Assembly: GCA_024509875.1 (NCBI GenBank)
Contig: JAMPIV010021230.1
Coordinates: 127,501 to 191,500 of the forward strand
Length of the DNA: 64,000 bases
Reading direction: 5' to 3'
DNA from: Oreohelix idahoensis
Lineage: Eukaryota > Mollusca > Gastropoda > Stylommatophora > Oreohelicidae
Positions 56,448 to 64,000 of the stretch are shown piece by piece. The notes under the pieces were generated by a model. That model saw only the letters and a program-made list of their open reading frames with translations. It searched no databases and was not told the DNA's origin. The position numbers and the translations under genes were made by a program. How positions within the stretch are numbered: the stretch's first letter is position 1; each line of letters starts with the position of its first letter.

Positions 56448-56819
56448 TAAGAAACAGCGGCACGTCATAGGTCTATTCAGCTAACTAAACAGCATTAGAA
56501 AACGTTTTCCTGGATCTTTTTGAACCCAATGCATGTAACAGTCGTGACGTCACAGCTTTCCATGTCGTAAAGTCTACATCATCATAACCTGTATTGGTGT
56601 GCGTTCATGGTTGGTGACAATCATTCATTTAAAACCAAAACTAGTCATCAGCAGGCTACTAAGGAGAACCTGGGAAATGAGGTTTCCGGCAGCCTCAATC
56701 TCTTAAGATAAATAACAACTCAAGTTGACAACACTGTGCTAAAACTTCACCACTATATGACTCTTCCCCAACGGGCTGATCACCCGTTTGCCAGTCACTT
56801 TGATTACGGAAACAACAAC
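56448..56819. other. Stretch without a recognised gene
   Basis: Non-coding DNA between the solo LTR and the LINE tail. No features were recognised. Confidence 0.5.
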
Positions 56820-56975
56820 AAACGGATTGATTTGTCGTTGCCCTAAAGACGCCATTAGGCGTGATGGGAACAACGGCAGAGAAAATCTATTCGCTGTTGC
56901 CCTTAAGACGCCTCTAGGTGTAATGGCCACTGACTGCTTTGCCGGTCGTTGGCTAAGGACGGAAGAAGAAGAGAA
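56820..56975 (+). repeat. RTE-A LINE tail remnant with internal duplication
   Basis: Two adjacent copies of the RTE-A 3' coding end (GTTGCCCTWAAGACGCC, then ATTAGGCGTGATGG or TCTAGGTGTAATGG) are followed by GGCCACTGACTGCTTTG, the family's 3' UTR, and a GAAGAAGAAGA tail. Only the last 150 bases or so of the LINE survive. Confidence 0.8.
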
Positions 56976-57129
56976 TATGACTCTTCAAGAGAAGACACAT
57001 AACCTGGGATAATATAACGTTAATACATTTTGATAACCATCGACAAAAGAAATTCACAACTTTAACACTGAAGAGAAAATACGTCCTCAACAGAAAGACT
57101 AACATAAAGGCCTACCTGACAGACTAACC

Positions 57130-58975
57130 AACACACTGGATGGACTAATCTACCATTCTACTAAAACAAACAGTCATCAATTTCCAACACTAACACACTA
57201 ACAAACAGACAGATAACACAACTAACAGTAACACGGCCACATATGCGCATCCCTTTATTCTGAATGCGTTCTAGTCGTTCACATTGTGTTACTGACCCAG
57301 CCCATACTCAATGACCGATATGACTAGCTGTTAAAGAAGAAATAGTAATCTCTGCTCCAGACGCGCCGCGGCCATTATTTTCAAGGCCGCTAGACCTCTC
57401 CTGCATTTCTGTGTGATTTGCTCAACATGGTACTTATACGAGAGCCCACGATAAAATGTAACTCCAAGGTATTTCAGCTTTTCTTGCCTTTCAATTTTCT
57501 GTCCATTGAGAGTAATATCTGGGAGGTCTGCTTTCACAATGGAGATGTTCAAGGAGCACCACATCACGCAGGCCTTGTTGGGATTGACTTTAGAGCCAGT
57601 TTCCTCGCACCATTTAGACACCTTCTGTAGTGTCTCATGTATGCTATTACCCATTTCTTGTCGGTCATTCTGTACATGAGTATATCATCAGCAAATGTCA
57701 GTGTTCGTCCCAACCCAGTTAGTTGAATGATGGCTACTTTTACTGTATAGATATTAAAAAGCACCGGTGATAGTGGAGAACCCTGGGGTAGTCCCGGGCA
57801 AATGAGCATTGGATCTGATGTCCATGTTCCCAAGCGAAATGCCACTGACCTCTCAGTTAAGGCAGCTGCTATCCATCTTGTAAGCCAAGGGTTAACACCG
57901 CAAGCCATTACACAGTTTATTAATGTTGCAAAGTTCACACTGTTATAAGCATGCTCTAGGTCAATTGCTACCGCAACCGTTTCTCGCTTATCCTGGAACC
58001 CCTCATATACATCATAAGCAAAAGTTCCGGTGTTACCCCATATCACTTTCATGGGCCTATAGCTGCCGAGAGTATCACGTAGGATCTGTGCATTTTCGAG
58101 CTGATTCATTATTTTTCAAGCTACTATCTTTTCTAGTAGTTTACCGTAGACATTCTGCATTGTAATAATTTTGTAGCTGCTGAGAAGCGTTGTGTCTTTA
58201 CCGGGTTTAAGAAGTGGCGGAAGTAACTGTGTAGCCAGTCTTCTGGCACTTCAGCATTCAGTATGCTGGTGTTGAAAGAACTCACCACATTCTTAATGCC
58301 TGAGTCATCGAGCTGTTTTATGTGGTGATAATGTACACCATCAGGACCCGGGGCAGTGTTCCTACTGGATTCTAAAGTGCACATAACGTCTTCTTCGGAT
58401 ATGAGGTCGAAATATATGTCGCCTCTTCTGTCGCTTCCCAGAATACGGTCTTTGATTTCTTGGCGGGCAGCTTTATCACCGTTATCTGTCTGAGTAATAT
58501 AACGCTCGAGTAATGCATGTCCCTTTTCAGCATCGGTCTTCAGGCATATTCCTGTCAAGCTGAGAACATTAGGAATTGGTTGGCCTGTACTTTTCCTACG
58601 CATTCTGCGATGTAAGGCCCAGAATTTCTGTAGTGTTTTGTCAGTGCCCACCTGTGTCACAAAGGCCTCCCACGCTGTGTCTTTGGCTTCTCTTGCCAAG
58701 CCCTTGAAGTTTCGCTCTTTCCTTTTCCAGCCATGCTGTCTCCACTGTCTCATTCCACCAGGGTGGTTGTGTAAAAGGTGTACGAGTTGTCTTTTGTTTC
58801 ACACTTTGACGCAATATGTGTTAAGTGGGTCCTTATGATAATGGTAAATCTGATTCGGTTTCCTGTGTCTGTTGGTCTTCCCCTTTGCAATGAGGACTAC
58901 ACAGGATAGGTGATTGCTTTCTTGAGCTTGCAATACATCCCAGCGTGCAAAGGTGGCGTCAGCACTAGACATCAA
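57130..58975 (-). pseudogene. I/Jockey-group LINE, endonuclease tail and reverse transcriptase
   Basis: The minus strand starts near 58975 with the end of an endonuclease domain (SSADATFARWDVL, QAQESNHLSCVVLIAKG), then FKGLAREAKDTAWEAFVTQV. The reverse transcriptase follows: NTAPGPDGVHYHHIKQL, AVAIDLEHAYNSV, GLPQGSPLSPVLFNIYTV, LTFADDILMYR (catalytic motif) and KLKYLGVTF. A C-terminal scrap reaches about 57130. Frames 58753-58133, 58109-57564 and 57654-57331 are separate, so it is inactive. No RNase H was seen. It differs in sequence from the LINE at 60-63.9 kb. Confidence 0.85.
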
Positions 58976-60047
58976 TGGGTATCTGACTTTGAGTTAGAGA
59001 AGGAAAAGGCAGCGAGGAAGGGATCTGGTCACCCCACCTCTCGTTGCTAGACCTAGCATGGTGAAGTCTTTAACACTTCACTCCCCTACAGCAGTATCTG
59101 CTATAGAACTACCTTTTATAACTTTATTCTCTTTGTTTGGTGTTTTTACTGAAGCGGGAAGACTTCCTGGTGTTATTTAGATTGGCAAAAGTTGTTCTGG
59201 CGTTATTTATTACAGTATTAATGTAGTAGAACACAATTTATATTTTTGTGAGATATAGAACGAATCACTGATTACCTTATTGTCGTGAAATGACGTCTAT
59301 CTCACATCACGAATTCTAAATATTCTGACCATACCGCGCCATACATGGTAGAAAGATAAAATACTCTGACCAATGAAAACGCTTTCTTGGTCCTGTGTTT
59401 ACTACAGCTGGGAAAATAAAGATGGTAAGGCCCGATCTGTGTAACATGATTAACTTCGGAATTTTACTACAGCATTATAGAAGGAGTACCACTTGGCAGA
59501 AGTTATCAACACAATATTAGGGATGTTACTCTACCCGTAAGTAGTAATACTTTTACTAATAATATTATAGGACGGGAGAAATCTTAGGTTAAATGCATTC
59601 GAAGCTTCAGGTTGGCCTAAATTTAGCAGTTTAAACTATGAATAACAGAAAATGTAAGTAGTAACCAAAAAGATTATTACCTAGATATGTAAAGCCTATG
59701 TCCAAGTATAATGTAAGCTTTAAATTACTAAAATCGCATCAGGAATAACGGAGATAATTAAAAAAGCAGTTTTCCTACATTGTACGATAGGCTAAAAGGT
59801 ACCCACATTTTCTGATTTTGATTACATTCCTAGGGAGTTCCATCTCGTACGTCCGAGGTCAAACTATAAATAGACTGGCCTACTGAACTAGGTTTAGTCA
59901 CTATTATTTGAAAGCACAGAAAGCGGGCAAAAGCAGTGCATATGTTAATGCCAGCGTTTGCCTTCTGCACTTGTTAGCAGACCTTAATCAACCATTGAGG
60001 GCTAGTCTGTGTGTGCCTGAGGGTAGGAACGAATACATATATATATG
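58976..60047. other. Stretch without a recognised gene, with a possible LTR start
   Basis: At 59281 the sequence TGTCGTGAAATGACG resembles the LTR start of elements A and B (TGTCGTGAAAC). A TATA box (TATAAATA) lies 585 bases later at about 59866. No matching LTR end or target duplication was found. The rest is non-coding. Confidence 0.35.
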
Positions 60048-61365
60048 GAATTCTTCTTCTTCTTTCGTTTGCTTGAACTATATTGTCTATATCCGCAATG
60101 TTGTTTCTTGTATAAACTTCACTGTCTTTTGTCATTCATACAGAGGTCCATATAGTTTTGCTTCCAGTGTTGTTTCTCTGGGCCAGTGGGTTTGCCTCAA
60201 TATATCATATTCGGGGCAATCTTGAAGTACGTGCTCCACAGTCTGTGGTGCCTGTCCACATGTACACATGGCTGAATTGCCAATCTTGAATTTTGTATAC
60301 ATGTGGCTGCGGAGGCGGTTGTGTCCTGTTCTGAGGCGCAGAATGACTATTTGTTCTGATCTGTTCATAGCTTGGTGTTGGTGGCTTTCTGATAGATTTG
60401 ATCATCCTTTTCTTCTGATGGTACGTAACTGGTACATCCGGTTGCTCGTCTGCAGCACCTTCTTTAGCCAGTCCGTCTGCTCTCTCATTTCCTGGTATTC
60501 CACAATGAGACGGTATCCACTGCATGGCGACCCTGCGCTGGTTGCACAGTTCAGAAAGTAGGGCTTGTATACCTGGCAATTTTCTGGAATGAAGTGCTTG
60601 GAGTGCTGATCTTGCATCTGTCAGGAATACTACAGGCTGTGGACCCAGATTGGTGTTCAGTAGTTTCTCAGTTGCCACCTTGATTGCATGGACTTCTGCA
60701 TCATAGTTGTTAAAGAATTTCCCCGTTAGTACTCTTGACCCTATCCCTAGTGTTGTTTGTGTATTCTATGTACACTCCTGCTCCTCCATTCTTTACTGCA
60801 TTCTGTGCTGACCCATCCGTGTATACTCGGACCCAGAGGTCCTGTGGGTATTCATCATCCAGGAAACTGAGAGTGACTGTCCTACGTTGCACGCTGTTCT
60901 GTTCATCCCTGTCGAATATTCCTTTCACTTTTGTGTGGATGTGTACTGGTAGTCCATGCTCCTCTCTCCAAGTGGTTTGTTCTGGCACAGACTTTAGGGG
61001 GCTGTTAACTTCAGGCAGGTCTGAGGTTTGTCTACGAAATCGTTTGGCCTGGTGGATAAAGCTGCTGCTTTTCAGTCGCTCCATTGCTAGGTTTTGGAAT
61101 CTGTCCTTCATTGGATGGCTCGGCATACAGAGGAACGTTTCTGCCTGTGTTAGCACTTTCGTGTCTCTGCGTTCTCTCAGTGCTTGTATCCTCCCCATTT
61201 TCTCCATCTCCACTATAGGCGTTGATTTCATTGCCCCCGTGATGACCCCATGCGCCTGGTTTTGCACCTTATCTAGCTCTTGTAATGTGGTGTTTGATGC
61301 TGGACACCACGCAGCTGACCCATATTCCAGGTGTGGTCGTATGCCCTGCTGGTAAACTTTACTAA
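60048..61365 (-). pseudogene. I-group LINE, end of reverse transcriptase, RNase H and C-terminus
   Basis: This continues the reverse transcriptase beyond the Penelope insertion: QGIRPHLEYGSAAWCPASN, LDKVQNQAHGVITGAMKSTP. RNase H follows, with VRVYTDGSAQNAVKNGGAGV (first Asp), TNGEIL (Glu), VVFLTDARSALQAL (Asp) and WIPSHCGIPGNERADGLAKE. The C-terminal zinc-binding segment is TGHNRLRSHMYTKFKI with CTCGQAPQTVEHVLQDCPEY. Frames 61267-60710, 60678-60205 and 60368-60132 are close together with few breaks. The 3' end has a (GAA)n tail at about 60048-60062. Confidence 0.88.
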
Positions 61366-62884
61366 TCGAGGAAGTCTGAGACTGATTTATATCGCTTCAT
61401 CGACTTTGTCAACCACTTTCACCCCACCATCAAGTTCACCTCCCTCGTCTCCACAGTATCTGTCAACTTCCTTGACATTACTATTTCTATCACGCCCTCC
61501 GGCTTTAATACCTCAGTATACTACAAGCCGACAGATGCCCACAGCTACCTCCTGTATACCTCTTCTCATCCTCGGGCCTGTCGTGACTCCCTTCCTTTTT
61601 CACAACTTCTCCGCCTCCGCCGTTTGTGCCAAGACGACGATGACTTCCACTTCCGAGCAAATGAGATGTTGGATTTCTTCCGTAGCAGACTGTATCCGGA
61701 ACATGTTCTCACCTCTGCTCTCCAACGTGTGCTCCCCATCTCTCGTCAGGAGGCCCTCATACCTCACTATAAATCCACTTCAAATAGAGTCAAATTAATC
61801 TTGACCCACCACCCTCACAGTACTGCTGTCAAACAGATCCTTTTCCGCCACCTCCCTATCCTCCAAGCAGAGCCTGCGACCCAAGAAGTATTCGGTGAAG
61901 CACCTTTGGTGGCATATAGACACGACAAGAACTTGAAGGATCTTCTTGTTCACAGCCGTCTCCCAAAGGAGAATACCACTCACTTTGGCACACTACCCTG
62001 TGGTCGGACACGATGCAACACGTGCAAGTATGTCATCTTAACCCAGAAGGTGTCCTTTCCTAAGGCTACGTACACCATCACTAGTAGCTTCACGTGTAAA
62101 TCGCGTAATGTCATTTATACGATCATATGTAAACGTTGCTGCAAAACCTATATTGGCCAAACAGGCAAACGACTTGGGGACAGATTCAGCCAGCACTTAA
62201 ATGACATCTCTCAGCAAAAGTCCACACTAGTTGCCACATACTTCAATAGTCCTGACCACCATGGTCCCATCGACATCCAGGTCACTGCGATCCGATCCTG
62301 CTCCTCTGACACTGCCAGCCGAGAACAGCTTGAGAACCGTCTTGTCCACCGCATGGGGTGTCTAAAACCAGCCGGTCTCAACACTTTCCACACCTTTGTC
62401 TGAGGTCACCCTTTCCTCTCTTGCTCTATTTAGAGTCTTTCCACTCTTATCCTATTCTTCTATTTTTATGCCATCCTCCATAATATGTATGGATATACAC
62501 GGTTTCTAATTTGTCTTGATTTTTTTATTTCATATTCATTTATCTCCTACTCATTCTGTCCTCTTCTATTTCCAGTCCCCACTTTTATTACGTTTGGGTA
62601 GTTTTTTGTTCAGTTTCGTTTTTTAGTTTCTTAGTATGTATTGTGTACATCCGGGGGCAGAAGTCACTTCCTTTTCAGCCATGCTTCGCCTTCAGGGAAG
62701 TACCTAGGTTTTATTTTTATATTTCTTTAAGTTCTTATGTCTCCTATCTAGCCTTCACTTTCTTTCTTTTCCTGACGAAAGCCTTGTGGCCGTAACGTAG
62801 ACTATTTCCTTTGTCTTTTGTCCTCGTAAGACGAATCACCTTTTTTCGATTTTTTTTTCATACCCATCCATTAAACTTTACTAA
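61353..62884 (+). mobile_element. Penelope-like element, 5'-truncated, with 13-bp duplication
   Basis: The inserted sequence is about 61366-62871, flanked by TAAACTTTACTAA at 61353-61365 and 62872-62884. Removing it with one copy of the duplication joins the minus-strand LINE codons ...GKILSKVYQQG... exactly. It carries the end of a Penelope reverse transcriptase and a GIY-YIG endonuclease, then a 470-base 3' region. Opposite orientation to its host LINE. Confidence 0.92.
61366..62403 (+). pseudogene. Penelope-like reverse transcriptase end and GIY-YIG endonuclease
   Basis: The first part reads FIDFVNHFHPTIKFTS, VNFLDITIS and YYKPTDAHSYLLYTSSHP, conserved after the catalytic core in Penelope reverse transcriptases. 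After one frame change the 259-residue frame 61624-62403 continues with ANEMLDFFRSRLYPEHVL. A Cys-rich linker (CGRTRCNTC, residues about 124-132) follows. Then comes the GIY-YIG nuclease, seen as VIYTIICKRCCKTYIGQTGKR near residues 160-182, RFSQHL and ENRLVH. The reverse transcriptase catalytic core is absent through 5' truncation, so the copy cannot move itself. Confidence 0.9.
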
Positions 62885-63855
62885 GTATTTTCCCGCTGGC
62901 TCCCCATGTGGTTCCACTTAGTTTTCTCAGGATGGCTAACTTCCTTCTGGCCTTTGTTGCTGCCTTGTTGATGTGCTGCTTCCATGTCAGCCTATCATCG
63001 AATGTAACTCCGAGATAGGTGGGTTGTTTATCTTCTCTCATGAGCTCTTCGTTTATCTTGATGACACCAGCTTTTTGTTTGGGAGAGAGGGTGAAGAGCG
63101 TAGTGCTGCACTTGTCTGTGTTGATGCTGACACACCATCTATTTGCCCATGAAGTTAAGGCATCTATAGCTCTTTGTAGCAGTTTGGTGGCCACTGTTGC
63201 ATGCTCATCTGTGCACCATATTACCAGGTCATCAGCGTACATTGCCACTTTCATTCCATGTGGTAGTTCAGCAACCAGGTCGTTGATGTAGACTAGGAAA
63301 AGTGTGGGGGACAGAACCCCTCCCTGAGGGACGCCATGACGCAGTAGAATTTTTTTACTCTTGAGGCCATCTAGTTGTACTCGGGCTCTTCTGTTATGCA
63401 AGTATGCTTTCACCCATTTGTACATCTTACCATTCACTCTACAATTTCTCAGTTTCTTCAGAAGCCCTTCTTTCCAAACCTTGTAAAATGCTTTCCTTAG
63501 ATCTATCCATGCTGCTAGTTCCAGTTTCGTATCTTGGAACGCATCCTCAATCTCTTGGGAAAGGTAAGTTGCCTGATCTTCGGTAGAATAACACTGCCTA
63601 AAGCCCGCCTGCTGTGGTACAAGAAGGTTTTCACTTTCAAGGTACCACTGTAGCCTGAGGCTGATGATACGTTCCATTGTTTTGCAGAGGCAGCTTGTAA
63701 GGCTGATTGCTATGTAGCTGGAGGCAGTGGAACTGTCTTTTCCTGGTTTTAGGAGTGGTATCATGATTACTTCCCTCCAGGTCTGTGGAACTCTGCCTGA
63801 GTTCCAACAGATATTGAAGATTGTGGTGAGATCAGTTATACCCTTGATCAAAAGT
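62885..63855 (-). pseudogene. I-group LINE, reverse transcriptase core (5'-truncated)
   Basis: The frame 63851-62871 begins within the reverse transcriptase at FNICWNSGRVPQTWREVIMI. It includes LLKPGKD, QQAGFRQCYSTEDQ, AAWIDLRKAFYKVW (motif A; Tyr replaces the second Asp of KAFD), HGVPQGGVLSPTLFLVYIND and MYADDLVIW near residue 203 (catalytic), and PTYLGVTFDDRLTWKQHI. It continues at 61352 after the Penelope insertion. The 5' part with the endonuclease is missing from about 63855. The last 16 codons of the frame overlap the target duplication. Confidence 0.9.
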
Positions 63856-64000
63856 ACATTAATAATTAATTATTTAATTAACAAGTAATAAAAACTATTA
63901 CAAAGCCCGTGTTTATTGCGCTTCATCATCACCGATGCCTCGGGTCGAGCTGTAATTTAAAAGTGTTTGCGCTAAGAAAAATGATAAGCCTATCCCAAAA
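63856..64000. other. Right window edge, nothing recognised
   Basis: AT-rich sequence (TTAATAATTAATTATTTAAT) just beyond the LINE truncation point, then about 100 non-coding bases. Confidence 0.5.

Noticed and set aside
1..64000. CRISPR arrays, bacterial operons, ribosome binding sites or rRNA genes
   Set aside because: Nothing of the kind is present; repeats are satellites, microsatellites or transposon copies, and the coding content is eukaryotic mobile-element type.

Overview
This is animal (metazoan) nuclear DNA made almost wholly of transposable elements, many of them inserted inside one another. The host is most likely an invertebrate. A mollusc or other lophotrochozoan is my guess from the mixture of LINE, SINE, Penelope, Helitron and Gmr1-type elements, but no host gene here is diagnostic. 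The only candidate host coding sequence is one short signal-peptide-like exon near 11.1-11.2 kb.

Layout. 0-2.3 kb: two LINE 3' fragments and a tRNA-derived SINE with a 14-bp target duplication. 2.34-10.05 kb: one large hAT element. Its broken transposase reads on the minus strand and is split by a near-complete RTE-type LINE (5.8-9.0 kb) and by a Tc1/mariner-superfamily transposon (3.3-5.5 kb). 10.05-13.76 kb: non-repeat sequence with the candidate exon. 13.77-25.17 kb: a LINE copy split by a complete 9.9-kb LTR retrotransposon (element A) with 2.46-kb LTRs, a 5-bp target duplication and one intact gag-pol ORF. 25.2-28.6 kb: a 54-bp repeat, then a 46-bp minisatellite interrupted by a hAT MITE. 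28.6-31.3 kb: a LINE tail, a TG microsatellite and a Helitron 3' end. 32.1-35.4 kb: an almost complete RTE-type LINE. 36.9-40.6 kb: a hAT MITE, a Helitron remnant, a second SINE, a LINE fragment and a tRNA-like segment. 40.6-52.0 kb: a LINE RNase H region split by a second 10-kb LTR retrotransposon (element B). 55.06-56.44 kb: a probable solo LTR. 57.1-59.0 and 60.05-63.86 kb: two I/Jockey-group LINEs, the second split by a Penelope-like element with a 13-bp target duplication.

Most notable biology. Both LTR elements have Ty3/gypsy-type reverse transcriptases, but the pol order is protease, integrase (with GPY/F module), reverse transcriptase, RNase H. That is the Ty1/copia-like order of the Gmr1 group. 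Both have a proline-tRNA-like primer binding site, polypurine tracts and long LTRs beginning TGTCGTGAAA. The Tc1/mariner-type transposase has an unusually wide D-to-E spacing (83 residues) and about 110-bp imperfect terminal repeats, matching the Sailor (DD82E) type. Element B contains an error-riddled extra copy of its gag region that looks more like an assembly artefact than biology.

LINE naming used below: RTE-A is the family ending in a (GAA)n tail; RTE-B is the family ending in an (ATT)n tail; a third related type is called RTE-C. Clade names are by resemblance only, because no database search could be run.
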